Below are positions 55,920 to 64,000 of a stretch of DNA of 64,000 bases, one piece after another. Source of the stretch: Parcubacteria group bacterium (GTDB lineage Bacteria; Patescibacteria; Paceibacteria; UBA9973; UBA2103). Both the position numbers and the translations under genes were made by a program. The notes below the pieces were generated by a model. That model ran no database searches, was not told where the DNA came from, and was given only the letters and a program-made list of their open reading frames with translations. The stretch's first letter is position 1; the number at the start of each line of letters is the position of its first letter. The stretch spans positions 248,001-312,000 of the forward strand of contig JAQBRE010000002.1 in NCBI GenBank assembly GCA_028286605.1, read 5' to 3'.

Positions 55920-56597
55920 TTATGGAGAGGGGAGATCAATTCGATACCCGCGCCCCGGTACGGTATGAATAAGTTTCTTTCGGTCTGGTCCTTCTATCTT
56001 TTTTCGCAAGCTTAGAATGTGCGATTCGATCGTGTTAGAGAATGGATCGCTCGTCATGTCCCATACGTGTTCCATAATCATTGCGCGTGAAAGCACGCTG
56101 CCGCGATTCCTCATAAGGTATTCCAGCAACATATACTCTTTACGGGTAAGGTATATATCCAAGCCCACGCGCTTTGCAGTTTGTTGCTTGGTATCGAGGG
56201 AAAGCGTATCGATAATAATAATGTCTCCCTCAAGCGCAGGCGGTCTTCGAAGGAGTGCACGTATTCGTGCCATAAGCTCTTCAAATGAGAACGGCTTGAT
56301 CATATAATCGTCTGCACCAGCATTCAACAGATCAACCTTTCTCCATGAATCGGAAAGCACAGACAGAATCAAAATCGGCGTCATATTTCCAGTACGCCTA
56401 ATATCCTCACAAACAGCCATGCCATTCTTTTCTGGCAGCATATTATCAAGGATGATCAGGTCATATATATTGGTACGTGCCATGTATGAGCCCTCTATAC
56501 CATCTTCCGCTGTGTCTACAGCAAAAGCACGAGCACGCAGATTTTCAGCTAATGTTTCGCGCACGCCACGTTCGTCATCTATTACAAGTGCTCTCAT
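55920..56597 (-). CDS. OmpR/PhoB-family response regulator
   Basis: The 225-residue protein has a receiver domain (VIDDERGVRETLAENLR, phospho-acceptor Asp51 in LIILDNMLPEKNG, Lys in YMIKPFSFEEL) and a winged-helix DNA-binding domain (YLTRKEYMLLEYLMRNRGSV, IESHILSLRKKIEG, HTVPGRGYRI). It is the natural partner for the 7TM kinase encoded at 52053, with the E1-like and LuxI-fold genes in between on the same strand. A 166-nt gap separates it from the E1-like gene. Confidence 0.95.
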   Translation of the reverse strand: MRALVIDDERGVRETLAENLRARAFAVDTAEDGIEGSYMARTNIYDLIILDNMLPEKNGMAVCEDIRRTGNMTPILILSVLSDSWRKVDLLNAGADDYMIKPFSFEELMARIRALLRRPPALEGDIIIIDTLSLDTKQQTAKRVGLDIYLTRKEYMLLEYLMRNRGSVLSRAMIMEHVWDMTSDPFSNTIESHILSLRKKIEGPDRKKLIHTVPGRGYRIDLPSP

Positions 56598-56696
56598 GTC
56601 GTTATGGTAGCAATCTGCTTTTCACGCGTTCTCTTTCTGGTGGCAGTTCGGTGGATAACAAGCATGTTTTTGCTGTTAAACAGACACAATCGAGTT

Positions 56697-57281
56697 TCAC
56701 GTTGATTTCTTTGACTCGGATATGAAGAAAAACACGAGAGAAATAACAGAACTTATGGCAATGAGATAGGTAAGTGCTACGAGTGCAGTATGAATGTCAT
56801 GAGACCACGGCGTACCGATGGTGTAGCCGATAGCGAGATAGGCGACGACGCAGATGCTTTCGCCAGCTGCCGCTGCACCGAAGAACTTGAACAGGTTCAT
56901 GCGCGTGAGCCCGGCGAGCGCATTCACCGGCATGCTCGTGAAGCCGATGAAACGAGATACGGCAACCACGAGAGTCGGATGTTTCCTGAAGTTCCGTTCT
57001 ATAACGCCTGCGTAGCGATTCTTATTCACGAACTCCAGATACTTCTCTTTTTTCCCGACCCAGCGCGTTATGCCGTACGTGATAGCGTCATCTACCAAAC
57101 TAGCCAAGAGCGCCACGATGAACGAAAGGGTGAGTGTAAAGAAGTGGTGATGGTGCGAAAGGACGCCGACGGCGATCAGCATCACGCCTGCAGGAACCGG
57201 CACGTAGGTCCCACCCAGAAGCACGAAAATAAATAGGGCAACGTACCCATATTGTGAAAGAAGTTGTAAGAACATCGCCAT
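56697..57281 (-). CDS. DedA-family membrane protein
   Basis: A 194-residue protein with the DedA (SNARE-associated) pattern: GGTYVPVPAGVMLIAVGVLS, SLVDDAITYGITRWVGKK, and RFIGFTSMPVNALAGLTRM with the conserved Arg and Gly. DedA proteins are flippases for undecaprenyl phosphate or phospholipids in several bacteria. It is divergent from lexA, sharing a 92-nt promoter region. The start may be at 57281 or the Met two codons later. Confidence 0.9.
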   Translation of the reverse strand: MAMFLQLLSQYGYVALFIFVLLGGTYVPVPAGVMLIAVGVLSHHHHFFTLTLSFIVALLASLVDDAITYGITRWVGKKEKYLEFVNKNRYAGVIERNFRKHPTLVVAVSRFIGFTSMPVNALAGLTRMNLFKFFGAAAAGESICVVAYLAIGYTIGTPWSHDIHTALVALTYLIAISSVISLVFFFISESKKST

Positions 57282-57337
57282 ACAGATTGATAGAGTGTAG
57301 CATTTTGCTTCTTGGTAAGAGAGTGAAGAGGCGATTA

Positions 57338-57367
57338 TTGACTATCGAACAAATGTTCGAGTATACT
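57338..57367 (+). promoter_or_regulatory. lexA promoter with SOS box
   Basis: TTGACT (57338-57343) and TATACT (57362-57367), 18-nt spacer. The spacer holds a perfect SOS box of the Gram-positive/DinR type, CGAACAAATGTTCG (57346-57359). ATG follows 6 nt after the -10 box, so lexA should be autorepressed and leaderless. Confidence 0.9.
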
Positions 57368-57373
57368 GTTTGT

Positions 57374-57940
57374 ATGGAAATAAGCCGTCATCGCAAGGTC
57401 TTGGGCTTCTATCGGAAGAATAAACGCATGCCTTCTATTACGGAGATCATGGCGATCTTCGGGCTCTCTTCGCGTAGCAGTGGTTTTTATGTGATGCAGC
57501 AACTAGTTAAGCAAGGTGTGGCGGAAAAGGATCGCACAGGAAAGCTGGTGCCAGGGCCGGAACTCTTTACGCTGCCAGTGCTTGGGCGAATCCGTGCCGG
57601 ATTCGCCGCGCCTGCCGAAGAAGAACTCGCAGATACTATTACGATAGGCGAGTACCTATTGGGTCGCCCCGAAGCAAGTTACCTATTAAAGGTAGAGGGT
57701 GATTCGATGCAGGATGCCGGCATACAGGAAGGCGACATGGTGGTATTCGAGCGTACGAATGATTACAAGCCGGGCGATATCGTCGTGGCGCTCACAGAAG
57801 ACGGCTACACGCTGAAATATCTACGCCGCAAAGACGGGAAGTATTACTTGGAAGCTGCGAACGAGAACTATCCGGATATTCATCCGCGCGAAGGTGAGAT
57901 CATCGGCGTCGTCATCTCGACGTTCCGGACCTATTCCTAA
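57374..57940 (+). CDS. lexA: LexA repressor
   Basis: The 188-residue protein has the N-terminal winged helix (MPSITEIMAIFGLSSRSSGF, about 19-38) and the S24 latent peptidase: cleavage site Ala75-Gly76 in RIRAGFAAP, catalytic Ser111 in EGDSMQDAGI and Lys148 in GYTLKYL. RecA-stimulated self-cleavage lifts repression of SOS genes. Start 57374 is fixed by the promoter; a longer frame to 57254 would cross the SOS box. It is 3 nt from the Y-family polymerase gene, forming an SOS operon. Confidence 0.96.
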   Translation: MEISRHRKVLGFYRKNKRMPSITEIMAIFGLSSRSSGFYVMQQLVKQGVAEKDRTGKLVPGPELFTLPVLGRIRAGFAAPAEEELADTITIGEYLLGRPEASYLLKVEGDSMQDAGIQEGDMVVFERTNDYKPGDIVVALTEDGYTLKYLRRKDGKYYLEAANENYPDIHPREGEIIGVVISTFRTYS

Positions 57941-57943
57941 GCT

Positions 57944-59257
57944 ATGTCCGATCTGCTTTCTACGCGATCGTTTCCGCGCGCTATCGTGCATTTCGACGGC
58001 GACTCGTTCTTCGCTTCGGTAGAGCAGCTGATGAATCATGAGCTGCGCGGCAAGCCGGTGATTACGGGCGGCGAGCGTGGTGCGGCAACTTCGCTTTCCT
58101 ACGAAGCGAAACGCATGGGTGCGCACCGCGGCATGAGCATGCGCGAGATAAAGAAGATATGCCCGAATGCAGTCATCGTTTCTTCGGATTATCTTTCGTA
58201 CTCCATTTACGCACGGCGCATGTATGCGATCGTACGTTCGTTCACGCCGGATGTAGAGGAATACAGCATCGACGAATGCTTTGCAGATATCACCGGGTTG
58301 CGCCAAAAATATCACATGCCATATGAAAAGATTACCCAGATGATTCAGGCGAAGCTGCTTGCTGATTTAGGATTGAGTTTCAGCGCAGGGCTGGGGCCGA
58401 ACAAGAGCTTGGCGAAAGTTGCCTCGAAGTTCCGTAAGCCGGCAGGCTTCACGTCTATTCCTGCAAAAGAAGCACACTTATATTTGAAAGATGTATGGGT
58501 GGGGAGCGTGTGGGGCATGGGCGGCAGCACGAGCCTGTATATGCAGAAGCTCGGCATCAATACGGCGCTCGAGTTCGCGCAGCAGGATGCGCACTGGCTT
58601 GAGGTTAACAAGATAAGCAAGCCGTATCGAGATATCTGGACGGAACTGCGTGGCGGTTTCGTGAAGCAGCTCAATACAGCGAGTGATGATTCTATCGGTT
58701 CCATAATGAAAACGCAGACGTTCACGCCGCCCTCGAGCGACCGCGCCTTCATACTTTCGCAGCTAGCGCGCAATATCGAAGGCGCCTGCATGAAAGCACG
58801 CCGGCACGGCGTGCGCGGGCGCACCTGCTCCTTCTATCTGAAGACGCAGGACTTCACCTATAGCGGCCTTTCGCTCGAGCTCTCATTACCCTTAGCAGAT
58901 CCGCGCGAGTTCATGCGGTTAATTGAAGCGGAATTCGATCGCGTGTTCGAAGAAGGTATACTGTATCGCGCCACCGGTTTTACGCTCCGTTCCATAACGG
59001 CAGACCACGCGATCATGAATGATCTCTTCGGCGATAGCGAGAAAGCAGAAGCGAAAGGCAAGATCCTTACGACGCTCGATATTCTTAATCACAAATTCGG
59101 AAGCAATACGGTACATTTCGCCTCGAGCTTCACGGCACGGAAGGATGGCGACGCGCATCAGGAGATGCGTGCGAAGAAGTCCCGTCCGAGAATCAATCTT
59201 TCTATAGAGAAGCGACGCAAGTCTTTGAACATTCCGTATCTTGGCATCGTTCGGTAA
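57944..59257 (+). CDS. Y-family DNA polymerase (UmuC/DinB type)
   Basis: The 437-residue translesion polymerase has the catalytic motifs AIVHFDGDSFFASVEQ (Asp in the first strand, steric-gate Phe) and YSIDECFADITG (second Asp-Glu pair), the palm LADLGLSFSAGLGPNKSLAK, helix-hairpin-helix LKDVWVGSVWGMGG, and a little-finger domain. It sits in one operon with lexA under an SOS box, so it is damage-induced. Similar to both UmuC and DinB; the C-terminal 40 residues are basic (KSRPRINLSIEKRRKSLN) and no clear beta-clamp motif is seen. Confidence 0.94.
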   Translation: MSDLLSTRSFPRAIVHFDGDSFFASVEQLMNHELRGKPVITGGERGAATSLSYEAKRMGAHRGMSMREIKKICPNAVIVSSDYLSYSIYARRMYAIVRSFTPDVEEYSIDECFADITGLRQKYHMPYEKITQMIQAKLLADLGLSFSAGLGPNKSLAKVASKFRKPAGFTSIPAKEAHLYLKDVWVGSVWGMGGSTSLYMQKLGINTALEFAQQDAHWLEVNKISKPYRDIWTELRGGFVKQLNTASDDSIGSIMKTQTFTPPSSDRAFILSQLARNIEGACMKARRHGVRGRTCSFYLKTQDFTYSGLSLELSLPLADPREFMRLIEAEFDRVFEEGILYRATGFTLRSITADHAIMNDLFGDSEKAEAKGKILTTLDILNHKFGSNTVHFASSFTARKDGDAHQEMRAKKSRPRINLSIEKRRKSLNIPYLGIVR

Positions 59258-59278
59258 TACCTACGTATAACGAGATAA

Positions 59279-59307
59279 GGAAAGGCCCCGCGAAGCGGGG
59301 CCTTTCC
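59279..59307. terminator. terminator between convergent genes
   Basis: 13-bp stem GGAAAGGCCCCGC / GCGGGGCCTTTCC with GAA loop; serves both the lexA operon and the RND operon. Confidence 0.88.
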
Positions 59308-59318
59308 ACGTCTATTCT

Positions 59319-62300
59319 TTAATGCGCCCCTTCGTCTGAATCGAACTTCGCACGCACTGCTTTCCCTGGCCAGCGGTAATACAGCATTGGAATGAGCACG
59401 AGCGTAAGAAGGAGTGAGAAGGCGAGGCCGAACATGATGGCGACAGCGAGCGGACCGAAGAATGCAGAGGTGATGGCAAGCGGGACCATGCCGATGACCG
59501 TTACGACGGTCGTAAGAAGGATAGGGCGTAGTCGCGTAGACGCTGCTTCCACCACCACGTCTTCAAGCGAATGCGTCGGATTCTCACGATGGATGCGTGC
59601 GATGGAATCCATCAGGATGATCGCGTGGTTGATGATCACGCCAGCTAAGGCGATGACGCCGAGCATCGACGTAAGCGATAGCGGTTGGCCCACGAGCAAC
59701 AGACCAGCAAACACGCCGACAAGCGAAAGAGGAATGATGAGCAGCAGATAGAACGAATGACGGAACGAGTTGAACTCAAGGATCAGGATACTGAGCATAA
59801 GCGCTGCGCCTGCGATAAGAGCGAAGATAAGCTCGACGAACGAATTCGTAACGTCTTGAGTCGCGCCGCCGAGGTCCATGGTGACGCCCGTGCCGATCAT
59901 GGCCGGCGTGAATTTCTTCTGGAATTCTTTCGTCGCTTCGATAGCATTCGTCTTGCCGCTTACGTCTGCGGTAACGGTCGTGATGCGGTTGCCGTCCTGA
60001 TGATTGATAGAGGATTGTGCAGCCTCATAGGAGATAGTCGCGATAGTGGAAAGGGGAACAGGGCCGTGTGCGCCTGGTACCGTAAGCGCACGGACGGAAT
60101 CGATCGTCGTATTCGTTGTCTGCGACGGATCCGCATAGTTCGGATTCAGATCGAGCTTGGTGTGTACTTCGATGTCGTCCTTACCGGCACGTATCGAAGT
60201 TGCTTTCTCGCTGAAGAGTGCAGTACGAAGCGTGTCGGCAACGACCGTCGGCGAGACGCCGAGCTGCGTTGCTTTGTCGCTGTCGAGCGTCACGACGAAC
60301 TCCGCACTGGAATTCTCGGTGCTTGAATGAATGTTCACCACACCAGGAATAGAGGCGAGCGTATGCGCAGCGTTGTCTGCTGTCGTTGAAAGCGCATCAA
60401 GATCCTGGCCCGAGAACGTGATGGTGATGGGAGAAGCTGAAGGCGGGCCGCCTGCCGGTTCGCCAACCGTGATTGTCGCGGAGGTTATCGGTGCGAGCTG
60501 CGCGCGAAGTTCCGTTACCAGTTGCGCACTTGTCTGCTTGTGATTCTTCGGAAGATTGACCGTGATGTTTCCTACGTTGCTGCCTGAAGAAGGACCGGTA
60601 AGGCCGCCGCCTGCGAACGAGCTGCCTGCGCCTGCTTCGCTTACGAATGAAGCGACATGGGGATTCGCATACAGCACTTCCTCTACCTGGCGCACGGCAA
60701 GATCGGTTTCATCGAGATCCGTACCCTGCGGCTTCTCAACCTGTACATATATATAATCGGAATCAGCACTCGGGAAGAAAATCGATTTCACGACACCGGT
60801 AAGCGGAAGCGCGAGCGCGACAAAGAACAGCACGACCATGCCTATAAGGAAGAAGTTCTGATTTCGCTTGTTGTTAAGCAGATGATGCAGGAAGTTCTGA
60901 TACCACGCCTTTGCTTTGATGTTGTATCGCTCCTGCCACTCCTGAGACTTCGAATGCTCATCCTTCACGAACATGATCGCGAGCAGCGGCACGAAGCCGA
61001 GCGCGACGAAGATAGAAGCGAGCAACACGAAGATTATCGTGAACGGTATCGCGCCGAGGAATTTTCCGATGATACCGGAAAGAAAGAAGAGCGGCACGAA
61101 GACGACGATCGTCGTAAACGTTCCGGCAATGAGGGGCCATGCGTATTCACGGATTGCTGCGATAGCTGCTTCTTGTTTATCGCCGTATTTGAGTAATCGG
61201 GTATGGAATGCTTCCACCACGACGATGCCGGAATCCACGAGAATACCTATCGCAAGGATAAGCGCGAAGAGTGAGACTTCGTTCAGCGTATTGCCTGAAG
61301 CGAGCAAGCCGATGAATGCAACGAGGAAGGAAAGGGGAATCGATGCCGCAGCAACGAGCGATTCGCGCCAGCCGAGCGTAAGCAGCAGGATGATCATCAC
61401 GAGGATGACGGTCTCGATACCTGCGCGCGAAAGCTCGACGAGGCTCTTGTTCACTTCGTCCGCGCCGTTGTATGAAACGACCGTCTCGGTTCCGGCAAGC
61501 GTCGTACCCTGCAGGCTTGCGAGTTCCTTCTGCACTGCTTGGGCCGTGGCGACGATATTGCCGCCACGTGCCTTGAAGACGCTCAGCGTGAGCGAAGGGT
61601 TCGCCGGCTTTCCGCTCACTGATACGCGCGAATAGGTAGTCGGGTCTTCAAGGCCGTCTACGACGTCAGCGACATCGCGTACGTGCAGCGCGATACCGCC
61701 AGGGCCGGTGATAGCGACGTTCGCGACCTGATCGGTAGTCGTAATACCGGATTCGAACCGTACTGCATAATTCACGCCGTCTACGGTGATGTCGCCCGCA
61801 GGGGATGCAACGCCGGCGGTACGGATAGCGTTCGTAACATCAGAAAGAGAAAGCCCATATTGCTGAAGTGCTGCCTGCTTCGCGATGACCTGTACCTGCC
61901 GTGCGCGTACGCCGGAAACCTGCACGCTTGAAACGCCCGGTACGCGCTTCACGTCATCGGAAACCGTTCCACCAAGCGCGGTAAGTTCTTCCGGCGAAAG
62001 ATTGCCTGATATAGAGACGATAAGGATCGGCGAGTCGGCGAAGTTTACGTCGGAGACGGTCGGTGTCGTTGCTTCTGTGGGCAAGTCCGGTTGCACTTTC
62101 GTAACGGCATCCTTAAGGAGCTGGATAGACTTATCGATATTCGCGCTCGAATCGAATTCGACGGAAACGGAAGAGAAGCCATCGCCCGAGGTAGAAGTAA
62201 CTTTCGAAACATGCGCCACGCCGAGCACGCCGTCTTCGATCTTGTCTGTAACGAGACGTTCAACGTCTGCAGATGATGCGCCGGGAAGTGCGGTCGTAAT

Positions 62301-62441
62301 AACGCCGAGCGGTATGGAAATATCTGGTGTCGATTCCTTCGGAATCGACACCACGGCATAGAGACCCGCCGCAAGCAGCACGATCATCAGAAATACGGTG
62401 AAATGTTCTTTCTTAAGGAAGAAGCTCCAGAATTTTGTCAT
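59319..62441 (-). CDS. RND (AcrB/HAE1-like) efflux pump
   Basis: The 1040-residue protein has the duplicated RND layout: helix 1 then large loop domains, and two sets of six helices. ILVDSGIVVVEAFHTRLL is the helix-4 region with one of the two proton-relay Asp residues (the second is Ser), and GVIINHAIILMDSIARI the helix-10 counterpart. The loop segments LPGASSADVERLVTDKIEDG and PGVSSVQVSGVRARQVQVIA are typical of HAE-type drug exporters. Its adaptor is encoded directly upstream (5-nt gap). An outer-membrane partner is not in the window. Confidence 0.93.
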   Translation of the reverse strand: MTKFWSFFLKKEHFTVFLMIVLLAAGLYAVVSIPKESTPDISIPLGVITTALPGASSADVERLVTDKIEDGVLGVAHVSKVTSTSGDGFSSVSVEFDSSANIDKSIQLLKDAVTKVQPDLPTEATTPTVSDVNFADSPILIVSISGNLSPEELTALGGTVSDDVKRVPGVSSVQVSGVRARQVQVIAKQAALQQYGLSLSDVTNAIRTAGVASPAGDITVDGVNYAVRFESGITTTDQVANVAITGPGGIALHVRDVADVVDGLEDPTTYSRVSVSGKPANPSLTLSVFKARGGNIVATAQAVQKELASLQGTTLAGTETVVSYNGADEVNKSLVELSRAGIETVILVMIILLLTLGWRESLVAAASIPLSFLVAFIGLLASGNTLNEVSLFALILAIGILVDSGIVVVEAFHTRLLKYGDKQEAAIAAIREYAWPLIAGTFTTIVVFVPLFFLSGIIGKFLGAIPFTIIFVLLASIFVALGFVPLLAIMFVKDEHSKSQEWQERYNIKAKAWYQNFLHHLLNNKRNQNFFLIGMVVLFFVALALPLTGVVKSIFFPSADSDYIYVQVEKPQGTDLDETDLAVRQVEEVLYANPHVASFVSEAGAGSSFAGGGLTGPSSGSNVGNITVNLPKNHKQTSAQLVTELRAQLAPITSATITVGEPAGGPPSASPITITFSGQDLDALSTTADNAAHTLASIPGVVNIHSSTENSSAEFVVTLDSDKATQLGVSPTVVADTLRTALFSEKATSIRAGKDDIEVHTKLDLNPNYADPSQTTNTTIDSVRALTVPGAHGPVPLSTIATISYEAAQSSINHQDGNRITTVTADVSGKTNAIEATKEFQKKFTPAMIGTGVTMDLGGATQDVTNSFVELIFALIAGAALMLSILILEFNSFRHSFYLLLIIPLSLVGVFAGLLLVGQPLSLTSMLGVIALAGVIINHAIILMDSIARIHRENPTHSLEDVVVEAASTRLRPILLTTVVTVIGMVPLAITSAFFGPLAVAIMFGLAFSLLLTLVLIPMLYYRWPGKAVRAKFDSDEGAH

Positions 62442-62446
62442 GCTCT

Positions 62447-64000
62447 TTATATACTAGCCTGCGTGCTCGTTGAAACCTGCACTTTTTCACCTTCAGAAAG
62501 GCCGCGCGCGTCAGTAACGATCATAAGGTCTGGCGTAATGCCGTTCGTTATCTCGATACGATCGCTAATGACGTTTCCGATCTTCACGATGTGCGCAACG
62601 AGCAGGTCGTTCCCGTCTACCGTGAAGACGACGCTCTGATTCGCTGAAAGCTTAACGGCTGCGAGCGGAAGAAGTATCGGCGATGCAGCGGATGTGGTAC
62701 TCGTGGCCACCGTAGATTTTGATGGCAGCGCGCTCGCGAATCCGATACGTACGCTCTGACCGTTCTCAAGATTAGTCGCTCCGCTTACAGCGATATCAAC
62801 TTCTATCTGTTTGGTCGTAGGATCAAGCGCCGGTGCGATCGTCGTGATGATTCCGTCATAGGAATCATTGATGCGCACTTTCATGCCGGTCGTGATATTC
62901 GCGCGATCATCTTGTGAAATGAAGGCGACGATCTCAAGCGAACCGTTATTCGCCACCGTTGCTACATGCATGAGCTGCGTTACGTAATCACCTACATGGA
63001 TAGGAAGGAAGTTCACCGTGCCGCCGATAGGAGCGCGTACGACTGTCTTCTCAAGATTCGCTTGTGCGAGGCGAAGAGAACCGAGCGCAGATTTCACATT
63101 CGCATCAACGCTCGCCGTTGAAGAGGTGCTTTTTGCACGATACGCAGCGCGTGCGCTGGAAACCGCAGCGAGCTGAGCATTGATGCTCGCACGTGCGGAA
63201 GCTAAGGCTGCATTCTGCGCAGGCGTTACATGCGAATCAGCTTCGCCAGAAATGGCAGCGATCTGATCGAGCAAGCTGCTTACCGATTGCAGATCACTCT
63301 GCGATTCGTTAAGAAGGTCATCAACGGAACGCGTATTCGCGCTCGCGATATTCGCGCTGCGCTGCGTCATCGTTTCATCAAGCTGCTGACGATGCGTCTC
63401 GATATCGCTGGCGGTTGGCTTAAGCACGAATTGCGGACCGAATGGCGTGGGATTACCGAAGAAAAGATCTACCTGCGTCGTGAGCGTTGAATCAATAGCA
63501 GCGATCGTTGATTTGTAAGCATTACGCGCATCGGTGTCTGCATCTTGGGGTGAAACAGCGGCGCCAGCGGCGATAGCTGCATCATAGGCGCCCTGCGCCT
63601 GCAGTACCTGTGCGCGCTCGGTGTCATTATTAAGTTCAGCGATAACGAATCCCGCCGGAACGACACTGCCGAGCTGGGCATGTACCGCTTCAACGGTGCC
63701 GCCGGCCTGAGCAAGGAGATTTGCTTCAGAAACGGAACGAACATTACCGACCACGCTTACAGAATCGCCGCCGCCCTCAAGACTGTTTACGGATTGCACC
63801 GTTACCGTGCGGAGCTGATCGGCAGTCGTGGCAGTACCTCCCGAACGGGCAAGCACGACGCCACCGACCACGAGCGCAGCGATGACTGCAACGATCGTTA
63901 CCTGCTGCCAGCGCTTACGTGCCTTGAACCATACCCATATACGCTTCGAGCCAGTGCGGATATTCGTACCGAGTTTCTTCGTCCAGGAGATAATAGGTTT
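62447..64000 (-). CDS. RND periplasmic adaptor (membrane-fusion) protein, partial
   Basis: The frame is open to the window edge, giving at least 517 residues with the start outside; the GTG at 63871 would cut off the membrane helix QQVTIVAVIAALVVGGVVLA, so it is not the start. After the helix come the lipoyl half ANLLAQAGGTVEAVHAQLGS, a long helical hairpin, the second half VVRAPIGGTVNFLPIHVGDY, a barrel, and a C-terminal membrane-proximal domain. It pairs with the RND pump 5 nt downstream. A basic cytoplasmic N-terminus (KRIWVWFKARKRW) precedes the helix. Confidence 0.92.
   Translation of the reverse strand, partial: KPIISWTKKLGTNIRTGSKRIWVWFKARKRWQQVTIVAVIAALVVGGVVLARSGGTATTADQLRTVTVQSVNSLEGGGDSVSVVGNVRSVSEANLLAQAGGTVEAVHAQLGSVVPAGFVIAELNNDTERAQVLQAQGAYDAAIAAGAAVSPQDADTDARNAYKSTIAAIDSTLTTQVDLFFGNPTPFGPQFVLKPTASDIETHRQQLDETMTQRSANIASANTRSVDDLLNESQSDLQSVSSLLDQIAAISGEADSHVTPAQNAALASARASINAQLAAVSSARAAYRAKSTSSTASVDANVKSALGSLRLAQANLEKTVVRAPIGGTVNFLPIHVGDYVTQLMHVATVANNGSLEIVAFISQDDRANITTGMKVRINDSYDGIITTIAPALDPTTKQIEVDIAVSGATNLENGQSVRIGFASALPSKSTVATSTTSAASPILLPLAAVKLSANQSVVFTVDGNDLLVAHIVKIGNVISDRIEITNGITPDLMIVTDARGLSEGEKVQVSTSTQASI

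Noticed and set aside
63869..63871. GTG as the start of the RND adaptor gene
   Set aside because: The open frame continues to the window edge and the upstream part encodes a basic cytoplasmic segment and most of the membrane anchor, so the true start lies outside.
1..64000. UGA recoding as in Gracilibacteria/Absconditabacteria
   Set aside because: TGA ends several clear genes, such as the S51 peptidase and cyoA, and an RF2 gene is present.
1..64000. CRISPR arrays, rRNA genes and insertion sequences
   Set aside because: No regularly spaced identical repeats, rRNA stretches or transposase motifs were seen on either strand.

Overview
The window is a gene-dense chromosomal segment that looks like a member of the Candidate Phyla Radiation (Patescibacteria), most plausibly the Kaiserbacteria/Parcubacteria side. 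The grounds are gene families rather than a phylogeny: a shortened RF2, many small orphan membrane proteins, HNH and LAGLIDADG-like genes wedged against tRNA genes, DUF1761 and OmdA-like proteins, and start codons placed 5-9 nt after a TATAAT/TATACT box with no Shine-Dalgarno (SD) sequence, which implies leaderless mRNAs. TGA is used as a stop, so this is not one of the UGA-recoding CPR lineages. No rRNA gene, CRISPR array or recombinase gene is visible.

Layout. 1-4727: the end of an ABC transporter, then an AT-rich block (adenylate kinase-like, S51 peptidase, SAM-hydrolase-like, TyrRS) bounded by a second copy of the ABC transporter tail that is fused in frame to a methyltransferase fragment. 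4737-6395: Nudix, alpha/beta hydrolase and methyltransferase. 6480-12818: five genes on one strand (HisC-like aminotransferase, PaaK-like adenylating enzyme, nitroreductase-like, ThiF/E1-like, 7TM histidine kinase). 12921-14647: LAGLIDADG-like gene, tRNAs, Nudix. 14704-19448: complete cyoABCDE quinol oxidase operon. 19440-28588: small membrane proteins, two tRNA-Thr genes around an HNH gene, prfB, ftsEX, pyrG, a secreted Ala-rich protein. 28669-33600: tRNA-Gln followed by an array of short gene cassettes on both strands, separated by a same-orientation repeat of about 33 bp. 33608-44423: small enzymes, ArsR operon, DLH, cold-shock proteins, ABC importer pair, Gdt1-like transporter, TrhO. 44475-48733: MarR-controlled EmrAB-like efflux operon. 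48830-52063: small genes, a candidate structured RNA, RadC. 52053-56597 (minus strand): response regulator, second ThiF/E1-like protein, LuxI-fold acyltransferase and second 7TM histidine kinase. 57346-59257: SOS-boxed lexA with a Y-family polymerase. 59319-64000 (minus strand): RND pump and its adaptor, cut by the window end.

The most interesting signals are three. First, two separate loci each combine an E1-like protein sharing the motif YxELRTNRN with a HisKA_7TM-type sensor kinase; one adds a LuxI-fold acyltransferase and a response regulator, the other an aminotransferase, a PaaK-like ligase and a nitroreductase-like protein. This reads like synthesis and sensing of an unknown small molecule. 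Second, the 28.7-33.6 kb cassette array has conserved flanking arms, swapped cargo and foreign-looking translation signals, and abuts a tRNA-Gln gene. Third, two promoter-structure-terminator units (41.3 and 50.4 kb) have no ordinary gene and may be small RNAs. All functional statements come from reading motifs by eye; no database search was run.
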